Source: an uncultured Opitutaceae bacterium
GTDB lineage: Bacteria; Verrucomicrobiota; Verrucomicrobiia; Opitutales; Opitutaceae
Length of the DNA stretch: 64,000 nucleotides
Direction of reading: 5' to 3'
Assembly: GCA_937902925.1 (NCBI GenBank)
Contig: CALFNN010000103.1
Coordinates: 248,001 to 312,000, forward strand
The translations under genes were made by a program, and so were the position numbers. Shown one piece after another: positions 42,007 through 51,077 of this stretch. Below the pieces are notes generated by a model that saw nothing but the letters and a program-made list of their open reading frames with translations, made no database searches and was not told where the DNA came from. Within the stretch, counting starts at the first letter, position 1. Every line of letters starts with the position of its first letter.

Positions 42007-43848
42007 TCAGGCCGTGTCCGCGTAACGGCCAATGCTGACAATGCTGTAATTCTCCTCGGATGTGCCGGTCTTCACCTTGACGGTGTCGCCGGGCTTCTTG
42101 CCGAGGAGGGCGGCGCCGAGGGCGGTCTTGTAGGAGATGATGTGGTTGTCGGGATCGCCGTCCCACGCCCCGAGGATGGTGTAGCGGGTCGCCTTGCCGG
42201 AATCGGCCTTCACCTCGACGATCGTGCCGACGCTGACCTGGTCGACGGTGGCTTCCTTGAAATCGGTGATGCGGGCGCGGCCAAGGTCCTTCTCGAGGTT
42301 GGTCTTCTGCGCCATGAGGACCTGCTGGTCCTGCTTGGCCATCTTGTATTCGGAGTTTTCCTTGAGGTCGCCGTGCTCGCGGGCGGTGGCGATGGCCTTG
42401 GAGTTTTCCGGGATTTTCTTCGAGACGATGGTTTCGTATTCCTCGCGCTTGCGCTCGAAGCTGGCCTTGGAGACGAGGAGTTGCTCCTCCTTGCTCTCGG
42501 CATCGGCGGCGACGAGGGACTGGATCTTCGGGAAGATCTTGATGAAGCGGGCGAGCAGCGACTTCTTGGTGAGTTCCTCGAAGCCCTGGTTGAGCATGAG
42601 CGTGTTCGCGAGGTCGCGGGCCGTCTCGGGGTCCGCGGTCGAGAGGAGGTCGGAGATGAGCTCGGTGTCCTCGCTGAGGATGTCGCCGAGGGGAATGCGA
42701 CGGGCGTTGGAGGCCTGGAGCGCCTCGTAGTCGATGGCGAAGAAGATCGAGCTGAGGAGCCGCGGCGTGATGAGGTCGTTGAGCAGCTTGGCGAATTTCT
42801 TCGAGTGGCGGTTCTTGACGACCCAGAGGAGGACGGGTGCGCGCAGGTTTTGCTCGGTCTGCCAGCGCTTGAGGGTGGTGGCGAGTTCGGCGGAGTGGTC
42901 GTTCTCGACGAGGAAATTGATGCACTCGGTCGTGAACTTGCCCTGCGAGGTCTTGAGCAGGGTGAAGAGGACGTCGCGACACTCGATCGGATGCGTCTCC
43001 TTGATGAGATCGAGGAAACGGGACTGGAAGTGGACGGGGATTTTTTCCGCGATGGCGGGCAGGTCGCGGACGTTGGCGATCAGCGAGGCCTGCGTGGGCT
43101 CGAAGGCCCCGTCCGAACCGATGTATTTGGCGAGGTCGTCGCGGATATAGGCGCCGTAAAGGCGCTCGGAGGCGTCGAGCTGGTTCGAGTCCTTGACGGC
43201 GTCGGCGACGCCCTTGAGGACGGAGGAGAGATCGGCCTTGATGTCTTTTTTCGCGGTGGCGCCGATGAGTTCCTCGGCGAGGGCGATGCGCCGGCGGGCG
43301 GAGCGGGTGGTGTTGAACTGCTCGAGGATCTCGTCCTCGGCGGACACCGGGGTCTCGCGGAGCACGAAGCACTCGGTCTTCTTCTCCGGCACGGAAACGC
43401 GGGGATCCTTGCCGACCGCCTTCTTGGCGACGGCCCACCACTTCTTGAACTTCTCCTCGCCGACGACCTGGGCGAGGGTGATCTCCATCTCGATGACGGT
43501 GGCGGCGTGGTTGGGATAGGATTCGAGGGCCTCGACGACGAGCTGGGCGGGGTTCTCGGAAATGAGCTCGGCGATCTTCTTCGGCTCGGTTTCCTTGCGG
43601 ACCAGGAGATGGTTGGCCGGCAGGACCTCCATGGTGGTCAGGCAGAAGGCGGGGTCCATCGCGTGGCTTTTCTTGCCCTTGAAATCGATCAGCAGTTTCT
43701 GCGCCGCCTCGTCGTAGCTCTTGATCTGGCCAAAGCCCCAGCTCCGGTGGACCACGTAGGCGCCGGGTTCCATCGCCTCGAGTTTGGCTTTGGCCGCCTT
43801 AAGGGAGGGCGTTTTGGCGACGAGTGCGGAAACAGCTTCGGAATTCAT
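42007..43848 (-). CDS. greA: GreA transcript-cleavage factor with long N-terminal extension
   Basis: The product is 613 residues against about 158 for ordinary GreA. The last 153 residues (about 461-613) are GreA: a coiled coil with AREHGDLKENSEYKMAKQDQ (the acidic tip DLKENSEY that activates RNA polymerase cleavage), and the C-terminal globular domain with GTIVEVKADSGKATRYTILG, ISYKTALGAALLGKKPGDTVKVK. Residues 1-90 contain VVHRSWGFGQIKSYDEAAQKLLIDF, a CarD/Tudor-like beta module, and 100-450 are helical with several repeats of unknown function. Chlamydial GreA also carries a large extension, so this is a lineage trait. ATG at 43848 begins the coherent sequence. Confidence 0.9.
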   Translation of the reverse strand: MNSEAVSALVAKTPSLKAAKAKLEAMEPGAYVVHRSWGFGQIKSYDEAAQKLLIDFKGKKSHAMDPAFCLTTMEVLPANHLLVRKETEPKKIAELISENPAQLVVEALESYPNHAATVIEMEITLAQVVGEEKFKKWWAVAKKAVGKDPRVSVPEKKTECFVLRETPVSAEDEILEQFNTTRSARRRIALAEELIGATAKKDIKADLSSVLKGVADAVKDSNQLDASERLYGAYIRDDLAKYIGSDGAFEPTQASLIANVRDLPAIAEKIPVHFQSRFLDLIKETHPIECRDVLFTLLKTSQGKFTTECINFLVENDHSAELATTLKRWQTEQNLRAPVLLWVVKNRHSKKFAKLLNDLITPRLLSSIFFAIDYEALQASNARRIPLGDILSEDTELISDLLSTADPETARDLANTLMLNQGFEELTKKSLLARFIKIFPKIQSLVAADAESKEEQLLVSKASFERKREEYETIVSKKIPENSKAIATAREHGDLKENSEYKMAKQDQQVLMAQKTNLEKDLGRARITDFKEATVDQVSVGTIVEVKADSGKATRYTILGAWDGDPDNHIISYKTALGAALLGKKPGDTVKVKTGTSEENYSIVSIGRYADTA

Positions 43849-43961
43849 GGTTGCGTGTGTGAGGGCCTGAACGGGAGAGTTGAGCGGACAATGACTAAGC
43901 TTGTCAAACTGTGTGTCGAACGGGCCATCGGGGTGCTTTTCCGGCGGAAAGTGGGCGGCCC

Positions 43962-45269
43962 ATGAGCGCTGCACCAGAGGCGGGGCGGCCCGGGGGATGG
44001 CCGGCGGCGGCCCGGTTGGTGGCGCGCTGGCTGGACCAGCGGGAGCGAATCGACGGGTTGCTCGACACGCTGCCGCCGGGGTTGACGGGGGCGGAGCGGG
44101 CGCGCTGCCAGCACCTCGTGCTGGGCGTGGTGCGGCACTTCGGGCGGCTCGATGCGGCGTTGGGGCGGCTTGTGGCGCATCCGCCCCGGTTTTCGACCCG
44201 GGCGGTGCTGTTTATCGCGGGGTTTGAATTGATCGAGGCGTCCGGCTCACCGGAGGCCGAGGGACGCGTGGCGAAAATCGTCCACCATGCGGTCGAGCAG
44301 ACCAAGGCATTGGCGAGCCCGGCGGAAGCGAGACTGGTCAACGCCGTGGTTCGCAAGCTGGCCGGGGTGATTGCGTCGGGCCGGGTGCCGGGGACCGCCG
44401 CGGCGCCGGCGGAACTGGCGGAGTATTTTTCGCATCCGGAGTGGCTGGTGCGCGCGTGGCTGGCCCAATTCGGGGCGGAGGGGACCCGCGCGTTGCTCGA
44501 ATGGAATCAACAGCCGGCCACGGTCTACGCACGCTGGCGGGGCCCGGCGGAAGAGCCGGCGCCCGATTTCCTGAAGCCGTCGACATGGGCCGGGTTCTTC
44601 GAGGTGGCGTCGGGCCACTGGCCGCAGGTCGAGCCGCTGCTCAAGGGCGGGAAGCTCTATTTGCAGGACCCGGGCACGCGGCTGGCGGTCGACCTGCTCG
44701 CGCCGCAAGCGGGGGAAACGGTGCTCGACCTGTGCGCCGCGCCGGGCGGCAAGAGCCTGCTATGCGCCGATCGGATGCGGACGGGGAGGGTGGTGGCGAT
44801 GGACCTGCCGGGGCCGCGAATCGGCCGGTTGAAGGAAAACCTGTCGCGGGTCGCCGGAGTGGAGGTGGCGCTCGTGCAGGCGGATTTGCTGGAGGGTGCG
44901 GTGATGGCGCTGCGGGAGCACAAGCTTCCCGAGGTCTACGCCGCGGTCATGATCGACGTGCCCTGTTCCAACACGGGTGTGATGCGGCACCGCGCGGACG
45001 TGAAATGGCGGTTGCAGGCGGGCGACTTCAAGAAGCACCCGCAGCAGCAGCTCGCGTTGCTCCACGCGGCGGCGCGATTGGTAGCCGCCGGCGGGCGGCT
45101 CGTTTATTCGACCTGCAGCATCGATGCCGAGGAGAACGAGCGCGTGATCGAGGAGTTCTTCAACAGCCGGGCGGGTGGGCCGTTCAAGCTGGAAGCCAGC
45201 GCGACCAGCCGGCCGTGGGCGACGGGGCACGACGGGGCGGGGGCGTTTCTGCTGAAGAAAAGCAGCTGA
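43962..45269 (+). CDS. rsmB: 16S rRNA m5C967 methyltransferase RsmB-like
   Basis: The 435-residue product has an N-terminal NusB-like RNA-binding domain (HLVLGVVRHFGRLDAALGRL, VKIVHHAVEQTK-type helices, ARLVNAVVRKL) and a C-terminal NOL1/NOP2/Sun methyltransferase domain: VLDLCAAPGGKSLL (motif I), VVAMDLPGPRIGRLKENLSR, the DVPCSNTGVM motif with one of the two catalytic Cys, and the second Cys in LVYSTCSIDAEENE. It methylates cytosine 967 of 16S rRNA. Fusion of the NusB-like domain with the methyltransferase domain is the RsmB design. It is divergent from greA; a TTGACA at 43902-43907 on the minus strand might serve greA. Confidence 0.93.
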   Translation: MSAAPEAGRPGGWPAAARLVARWLDQRERIDGLLDTLPPGLTGAERARCQHLVLGVVRHFGRLDAALGRLVAHPPRFSTRAVLFIAGFELIEASGSPEAEGRVAKIVHHAVEQTKALASPAEARLVNAVVRKLAGVIASGRVPGTAAAPAELAEYFSHPEWLVRAWLAQFGAEGTRALLEWNQQPATVYARWRGPAEEPAPDFLKPSTWAGFFEVASGHWPQVEPLLKGGKLYLQDPGTRLAVDLLAPQAGETVLDLCAAPGGKSLLCADRMRTGRVVAMDLPGPRIGRLKENLSRVAGVEVALVQADLLEGAVMALREHKLPEVYAAVMIDVPCSNTGVMRHRADVKWRLQAGDFKKHPQQQLALLHAAARLVAAGGRLVYSTCSIDAEENERVIEEFFNSRAGGPFKLEASATSRPWATGHDGAGAFLLKKSS

Positions 45270-45335
45270 GTCGGCGTTGGGTTTCCCCGGTTCCAATCGT
45301 TCCCCGGCAGTCGCCGCGGCGAGCGAGAACGACCG

Positions 45336-46529
45336 CTACGGGACGAGCTCGAACACGGCAATGCGGGTCTCGGTCTCGGTCGTGCCGTTGAGGAACGTGA
45401 ACACGATGTCGTTGGCGGTGGCCACGAGCTGATCGTAGCGGAGCAGATTCCATGACGCCACCGGCTCGCCATTGATGCGGGTGACGAGGTCGCCGGGGTG
45501 CACCGGCAGGGATTCGGCCGGCGAGCCGGGGATGACGCTGGCGACGCGCCAATACGCGGGCGTCTTGCTGAAGCTCAGGCCGGCACTGCGCCGCGGCGGC
45601 GACGGGATCGGATCATGCGAGTCGCGATAAAAAGTCACGCGATCGTGCTCCTGGTCGAACGTGACCGTGAAATTTTTCAGGATCTCGCCGCCGATCTTGG
45701 AGAGGTCATCCGTGAGATCGACAATCGGCTGGGGCAGGGCGAAATCGCCGACGTAAAGCGAGGCGGAGATCCGGCCGACCTGTTGCAACCGATCGCCGGT
45801 GAGCGTGCTCACGGTCGCGCCGGGCCGCGGCGGCGAGGCGTATTTCGGGTCGAGCCCGAAGGGATTGAGACTGAGGGGGGCGTCGCTGCCCGAATCGAGG
45901 AGGGCAACCATGGTGCGGTCGCCCAGCCGGACGAGGATCAGCGGAATCTTGGCCGAATCGTCGAACGAAACCGGCGTCCCGGGCACGAGCAGCTTGGGAC
46001 CGGGCCGCTGGAGCAGCGCGCGATCGTGCAGGTAGTCGAGCGTGAGGACCGTCTCGCGAAACAGCGGAAAGCCGAGGATGCCGTCGATCTTGATCCCAAG
46101 ATGCGCCGAGAGCTGGGCGCAGTCGTAGATGAGGACGGGCACGTCGTCGAAGCGCGCATCGCCGAGCTCGATCCGGCCGAGCGTGGTGGCGGGCAGTTCC
46201 GCGGCTTCACCCTCGGAGGACTTGACGCGCACGTGCGGGGCGTCGGGCGGTGGGAGGCCGTTGGCGCCATAGCGCTTCGCGAGCGCGGGAGTGACAAGCG
46301 TGACCGACGAGCCGGTATCGAGAAGAAAATGGTAGGGTCCGTAGCGGTCCCACTTGGCCTCGATGACGAGGTAGTTGCCGAGGGTTTGGGCGGGCAGGGT
46401 GACGAGAGCCGAACCCAGCTTGGTGCGGCCGGGCCGCGGGGGCTCGCGGTGAAACGGGGCGGACAGCGTCGCGCAACCCCCGAGCAGCAGCCCGGCGCAC
46501 ACGGCGAGCGGCGGGAGAAGACGGTTCAT
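45336..46529 (-). CDS. retropepsin-like aspartic protease with C-terminal PDZ domain (lipoprotein)
   Basis: The 397-residue product has a lipoprotein signal peptide (LAVCAGLLLGGC, Cys 19). Two aspartic-protease half motifs occur, HFLLDTGSSVTLV near 68-80 and TMVALLDSGSDAPLSL near 208-223, which fit a single-chain two-domain protease of the bacterial retropepsin-like kind. A PDZ-like region (SVIPGSPAESLPVHPGDLVTRINGEPVASW, about 328-357) completes it. It probably cleaves or senses periplasmic proteins. Its ATG overlaps the MFS stop by 4 nt (ATGA at 46526-46529), so it is the last gene of the minus-strand run beginning near 57 kb. It is convergent with rsmB. Confidence 0.9.
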   Translation of the reverse strand: MNRLLPPLAVCAGLLLGGCATLSAPFHREPPRPGRTKLGSALVTLPAQTLGNYLVIEAKWDRYGPYHFLLDTGSSVTLVTPALAKRYGANGLPPPDAPHVRVKSSEGEAAELPATTLGRIELGDARFDDVPVLIYDCAQLSAHLGIKIDGILGFPLFRETVLTLDYLHDRALLQRPGPKLLVPGTPVSFDDSAKIPLILVRLGDRTMVALLDSGSDAPLSLNPFGLDPKYASPPRPGATVSTLTGDRLQQVGRISASLYVGDFALPQPIVDLTDDLSKIGGEILKNFTVTFDQEHDRVTFYRDSHDPIPSPPRRSAGLSFSKTPAYWRVASVIPGSPAESLPVHPGDLVTRINGEPVASWNLLRYDQLVATANDIVFTFLNGTTETETRIAVFELVP

Positions 46530-47869
46530 TTTTCCGGAGTCGGGAGCGGCAGCGCGAGGAGCCAGGGCGCCAGCACCAGAGCGGCGGCGAGCAGGTAGGT
46601 GGTCGTGGCGCCGAGCCACCAGTAGAGCGCGCAGGCGACGATGGGGCCGACGCCGCGGGCGAGCGAGCCGAGCGAGCGGAAGACGCCGAGCATCCGACCC
46701 TGCTGGGCGGCGGGACTGTAGAGCGAGACGAGCGCAGAAACGGTGGGATTCGTCAGGCCGGAGCCGAAGCCGATGGCGGCGAGCCCGGTGTAGAGCAGCC
46801 AGCTGGACGACGCGAGTCCGACGAGCGCGATGCCGAGCATCACCGTGAACAGCCCGGCGAGCAGCACGGGCTTTTCGCCATAGCGCGGGACGGCGCGGCG
46901 CACGATCCCGCCCTGCGTCAGGATCAGCACCATCCCGAGAAAGACGAAAATCTTGAACATGTCCGTCGGCCGGTAATGGAAGCGTTCCGCGGCGAGGAAT
47001 GGCAACGAGAACTCCATGCCGCTGAACGACAGGGTGAAGATGAAGTAGAGCCAGTTCGTGCGGCGCGCGGGGCCGGCCTCGGCGACCATGAGTTCGTGGA
47101 GCGGGTGGCGGATGCGGATGTGCCCGGCGGCGCCGCGGTGCGCGGGATCGAGGGTCTCCTTGAAGCGGAGCCACACCCAGGCGAGGTTGAGCAGGCTGAA
47201 GCCGAGCGACAGCAACGCGGGCAGCGAGAACGGGTTCACCCCCAGCCGCGCGAGCCCCGGATGCTGGGCGCTCAAGTCGTGAAACGCCGCGACGCTGCCG
47301 ATAGCCGGCCCGAAAAGGAAGCCCAGGCCGAAGGCGACACCGACGATGCCCATGCCCTTGGCGCGATTTTCGCGGGTCGTGACGTCGGCGACCGCGGCGG
47401 TGGCGACGGACAAGTTGCCGGCAAACGCGCCGCCGATGAGCCGCGCGGCGATGAAGAACAAAAACGAGCCGCTGAAGAACCAGAGCACGTAGCTGAGCGT
47501 GGTGCCCGCCACGGTGACCAGCAGCACCGGGCGCCGGCCATGGCGGTCGGAGAGCGCGCCCCAGATCGGCGCGAACAGGAATTGCAGCACGCCGTAGAGC
47601 GAGCCGAGCGCGCCGCCGAAGAGCACCGCGCGATAGTTGCCGTGCGAACCGGCGAGCTGCGCGAACGCATCGATCTGCCGCAACAACCAGCCCAGCCCGC
47701 CGCCCGAACCGTCGACGCGCAGGTAGTAGTCGAGCATCGCCGGGAACAGCGGGAAGATGATCGTGAACCCGAGGAGATCGATGAAGATGGTGAGGAAGAC
47801 GACGCCGAGCGAGACGGGGCGCGAAGGCGCGGGAGCGACGGCGGGCGGAACGGAATCGGGAGGGGACAC
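46526..47869 (-). CDS. major facilitator superfamily transporter
   Basis: The product is 447 residues from GTG at 47869 (VSPPDSVPPAV); the frame above is Arg-rich and not a transporter. It has 12 predicted membrane segments with the MFS signature LSDRHGRRPVLLVTVAGTTLSYVLW in the loop between TM2 and TM3 and VADVTTRENRAKGMGIVGVAFGLGF (motif C-like, TM5). The pattern resembles tetracycline-resistance-type DHA1 exporters (GVAFGLGFLFGPAIGSV). It probably exports a small organic compound; the substrate is unknown. The downstream protease gene overlaps its stop. Confidence 0.88.
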   Translation of the reverse strand: MSPPDSVPPAVAPAPSRPVSLGVVFLTIFIDLLGFTIIFPLFPAMLDYYLRVDGSGGGLGWLLRQIDAFAQLAGSHGNYRAVLFGGALGSLYGVLQFLFAPIWGALSDRHGRRPVLLVTVAGTTLSYVLWFFSGSFLFFIAARLIGGAFAGNLSVATAAVADVTTRENRAKGMGIVGVAFGLGFLFGPAIGSVAAFHDLSAQHPGLARLGVNPFSLPALLSLGFSLLNLAWVWLRFKETLDPAHRGAAGHIRIRHPLHELMVAEAGPARRTNWLYFIFTLSFSGMEFSLPFLAAERFHYRPTDMFKIFVFLGMVLILTQGGIVRRAVPRYGEKPVLLAGLFTVMLGIALVGLASSSWLLYTGLAAIGFGSGLTNPTVSALVSLYSPAAQQGRMLGVFRSLGSLARGVGPIVACALYWWLGATTTYLLAAALVLAPWLLALPLPTPEK

Positions 47870-47937
47870 GGTAAAGTCGAAAACGAAACAGGGTTCCCCG
47901 GCTGACGCCAAGGCGCAAAGGGAAGTTCCACCCAAAC

Positions 47938-48285
47938 TTATCGCAGCGTTGCCTGAATCTTCTTGGGCAGTTTCGCGACCACGAGGTCGTAGCTGTGGCG
48001 AATGAGACGTTCGAACCCGGCGCCGGGCAGGGCGAGCAGGTCCGCGGCCTGCACCCAGTGGCGTTTCGCGCAATAGGGCGCCTGGCCGATGCCGTCGATC
48101 TCGGTGAGGGCGTCGAATTCATCGGGCCGGCACTTGAAGATCACGGCGCTGGCGAGCTGGCCGTCGAGCGAGACGATGAGAAACATTTTCCCGGCGACCT
48201 TGAAGACGAGATTCTCGCCCCACTGCTTGACGACCGTGGTGTGCGGCAGCGAGCGCCCGAACGAGCGCAATTGGTCGAGGCGCAT
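47938..48285 (-). CDS. MmcQ/YjbR family protein
   Basis: The 115-residue product matches YjbR/MmcQ: an N-terminal helix LRSFGRSLPHTTVVKQWGENLVFKVAGKMFLIVSLDG, a middle FKCRPDEFDALTEIDGIGQAPYCAKRHWVQ with the conserved Lys-Arg-His-Trp, and a C-terminal helix LIRHSYDLVVAKLPKKI. The family has a CyaY-like fold and unknown function, possibly DNA-binding. ATG at 48285 gives the standard N-terminus. Only 2 nt separate it from the hybrid kinase stop, so both share a transcript. Confidence 0.9.
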   Translation of the reverse strand: MRLDQLRSFGRSLPHTTVVKQWGENLVFKVAGKMFLIVSLDGQLASAVIFKCRPDEFDALTEIDGIGQAPYCAKRHWVQAADLLALPGAGFERLIRHSYDLVVAKLPKKIQATLR

Positions 48286-48287
48286 GC

Positions 48288-50948
48288 TCAGCCGAGCAGT
48301 TCGCGCAGCTTTTGTTCGAGCGCGTCCCGCGTGAAGGGTTTGTGGAGGAACGCGAGCGGACCGCTGGCCGCATGGCGCGAGAGCATCTCGCCCTCGTGGT
48401 AGCCGCTGATCAGGAGCACGCGGATGTCGGGCCGGACGGCCCGCAGCAGCTCGAGCGTCTCTTCGCCGTTGAGGCCGGGCATGAGCAGGTCGAGGACGAC
48501 CAGCTCGTAACCGGCCGGGTCCTCGCGAAACAGCGCGAGGCCGGCCTGGCCGTCGGGCGCCAGGCGCGCCGCGAGACCGAACGTGCCGAGCAGCTGGCCG
48601 GCCACGACGCGAACCGCCTCGTCGTCGTCGATCAGCAGCACGTTGCCGGGATGGCTCCAGCTGCCGGTCGACGCGGCGACGGCGGCGGGTGCGGCGGGCG
48701 TCCCGTCGGGCGCCGGCGGCAGCAGCAGGCGGAAGGTCGAGCCGCGACCGGGCGCGCTCGCCACCAGCAGGGCGCCCTGGTGGCTGCGCACGATGCCGAG
48801 CACCGCGGCGAGCCCGAGGCCCCGGCCGGCAAATTTGGTGGTGAAGAACGGATCGAAAATCTTGGCGATGACATCGGGGGCCATCCCGCAGCCCGTGTCC
48901 TGGACCTCGAGGAAAACGTAGTCGCCCGCGGGCAGCGCGGCGCCGGCCACGGCGGCATCGAGCATGGCACGACTGGCGGCGGCGACGCCCGTGGTGACGA
49001 CGATCTCGCCACCCTCGTCGCCGCGGGCCTCGTGGATCGCGTCGGCGGCGTTGATCACGAGGTTCATGATGATCTGGCGGAGCTGCGTGGGATCGGCCAC
49101 GACGGCCGGCAGGGGACGGGTCAGTTCGAGGCGCAGGGTGGCCTGCCGCGCCGTCGAGATTTGCAGGAGCGGCAGCAAACCCTCGGTGAGATGATTGAGA
49201 TCGGTGGGTTCGACGATGAACCGGCCCTTGCCCGCGTAGGCGAGCATCTGCCGGCAGAGCTCGGCCGCGCGCATCGACGCGGTTTCGATGGCGTGGAGCT
49301 GGGGATCGACCGACGCGCCGGACGGCAGCGCGAGACGCGCGAGCCCGGCGTTGCCGAGGATGCCGGTCAGGAGATTGTTGAAGTCGTGGGCGACGCCGCC
49401 GGCGAGCAGCCCGAGGCTCTCGAGTTTCTGGCCCTCGAGCAGCTTGCGCTCGAGCGCGAGCCGGGCGGCCTCGGCCTCCTTCCGCTCGGTAATGTCGATC
49501 GCGAGGCCCTCGAACAACTCCAGCCGGCCGTCGTCGGCGTAGAGGCCGCGGCCGCGCGAGAGGACCCATTTCTCGCCGCCATCGCGGCGGCGGATGCGGT
49601 ATTCGACCTCGACGTCGCGGCGTTCCTGCAGCGCGGCGCGGGTGGTCTCGCGGACGCGTTCGACGTCGTCGGGGTGAATGAGGTCCCGAAAATGGGCGCT
49701 GCCGCCGATGAATTCATCCGGCGCATAGCCGGTCAGCGCGAGCGTGCCTTCGCTGACGTAAACGACGTCGAGCTGGGCGTCGTAGCGAGCGCGATAAGCC
49801 ATGCCGGGAAGCGCGTGAAGCATGCTGTCGAGCTGGCGACGGCTCTCGTGAAGCTCGGCGGTGCGTTCGCCCACCTGCCGCTCGATCTCCTCGGTGCGCC
49901 GCCCGAGCGTGTGCAGGAGGCCGGCGAACAGTCCGCTGACGAGCAGCACGCCGCCGAGCCGCATCCACGGCATCCAGGTGAGCTGCTGTTCGAGCCAGCC
50001 CGCACGCGGGCGATAGAGGACGCGCCAGTCGCGCCCACCCATGGGAATGGGGAATTCGCGGCTGAGATCGGGGCGAAAGTCGGCCTCGGTCGGGACCGGT
50101 GTGCGTGGCGCATGGTCGTCAGCCGGGCGGTAGTAGAGCACGCGTTTCGCGGGATCGTGCTCGGAAGCGTCGACAAAAAGCATGTCCAGCGCGGTGTCGG
50201 GATGCAGCGTGTGGGCGAGTTCGAGAAGGTCATGCACGCGGAACACGCCCTGCACGAAGCCGACGAAGACGTCGGGCCCCGCCGCCTGGGGCGCGCGGGG
50301 CGGACGATAGACCGGCGAGATCATGACGACGGCCAGGAGGTCCGATTTTTCCTGGACGAGGCGAAACTGGCTGGTGACGACGAACTGACGGGTGGCGCGC
50401 GCGCGTTCGAGAAAGTCGCGCGAGGGCGCGGTCGTGACGTCGTAGCCGAGCGCGGTCTCGTTGCCGGCCAGCGGCTCGATATAGCAGATCGGATAGTAGG
50501 CGGGGCGATCGGGCGCGCGCACCCGGCTCCCATCCGCGGCGAATTCGGTGAACTCGAAATCCCGCCGGGGAAAATAACGCTGCAGCGTGGCCTCGACCTC
50601 GGCGCGGTGCTCGAGGGTCACGAACGGAACCCACTCGACCGCCGTGGCGCCGGGCGTGCGTTCGCCGAGCCGCCGGGTCGCCCGCATGAATTCGCTGCGG
50701 GTGACATTGCCATCGAGCATGAACAGCGTCGACAGCGCGAACAGGCTGTCCTCGTAGCGGCTGAGGATTTCGCGCGTCAGCGCATGCCGGATGGAAACGC
50801 GCCGCCCGAACTCATCCTCGACCCGGTCGACCTCGCGCTGGCGGGCATCCTGAAAACTGGCGATGGCGGCGATCACGCCGGCGACGAGGATGGCCGCGAC
50901 AAGGTAGCGGCGGCCACGGGCGTGCGACTTGGGCGGGACGGGGACCAT
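48288..50948 (-). CDS. hybrid sensor histidine kinase (CHASE-PAS-HisKA-HATPase-REC)
   Basis: The 886-residue product starts at ATG 50948. A membrane helix lies at about 14-32 and another at 331-346 (MRLGGVLLVSGLFAGLLH); between them is a periplasmic CHASE domain (about 70-300) of the ligand-sensing kind. A short coiled coil leads to a PAS domain (about 370-490), then HisKA with the phosphorylation site GGVAHDFNNLL (His 521), HATPase_c with N-box MNLVINAADAI (Asn 633), DTGCGMAPDVI and GRGLGLAAV, and a C-terminal receiver with DDDEAVR and phosphoacceptor Asp 820 in VVLDLLMPGLNG. No separate output-domain response regulator is in the window. Confidence 0.95.
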   Translation of the reverse strand: MVPVPPKSHARGRRYLVAAILVAGVIAAIASFQDARQREVDRVEDEFGRRVSIRHALTREILSRYEDSLFALSTLFMLDGNVTRSEFMRATRRLGERTPGATAVEWVPFVTLEHRAEVEATLQRYFPRRDFEFTEFAADGSRVRAPDRPAYYPICYIEPLAGNETALGYDVTTAPSRDFLERARATRQFVVTSQFRLVQEKSDLLAVVMISPVYRPPRAPQAAGPDVFVGFVQGVFRVHDLLELAHTLHPDTALDMLFVDASEHDPAKRVLYYRPADDHAPRTPVPTEADFRPDLSREFPIPMGGRDWRVLYRPRAGWLEQQLTWMPWMRLGGVLLVSGLFAGLLHTLGRRTEEIERQVGERTAELHESRRQLDSMLHALPGMAYRARYDAQLDVVYVSEGTLALTGYAPDEFIGGSAHFRDLIHPDDVERVRETTRAALQERRDVEVEYRIRRRDGGEKWVLSRGRGLYADDGRLELFEGLAIDITERKEAEAARLALERKLLEGQKLESLGLLAGGVAHDFNNLLTGILGNAGLARLALPSGASVDPQLHAIETASMRAAELCRQMLAYAGKGRFIVEPTDLNHLTEGLLPLLQISTARQATLRLELTRPLPAVVADPTQLRQIIMNLVINAADAIHEARGDEGGEIVVTTGVAAASRAMLDAAVAGAALPAGDYVFLEVQDTGCGMAPDVIAKIFDPFFTTKFAGRGLGLAAVLGIVRSHQGALLVASAPGRGSTFRLLLPPAPDGTPAAPAAVAASTGSWSHPGNVLLIDDDEAVRVVAGQLLGTFGLAARLAPDGQAGLALFREDPAGYELVVLDLLMPGLNGEETLELLRAVRPDIRVLLISGYHEGEMLSRHAASGPLAFLHKPFTRDALEQKLRELLG

Positions 50949-51077
50949 GACTGATCGGGGCAAGCCTTGGTGCTGGCGCCGGCGCGCGCAAATGTTTCCG
51001 CGTCACCGGGCGAGACGGAGCGAGCTGGCGCCCACGCGGCGATCGACCGGGCGGTGTCGCCCGTCGGATTCGTTTGC

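Noticed and set aside
43902-43907. TTGACA (minus strand) as a complete greA promoter
   Set aside because: No acceptable -10 hexamer occurs 16-18 bp downstream, so I did not list a promoter.
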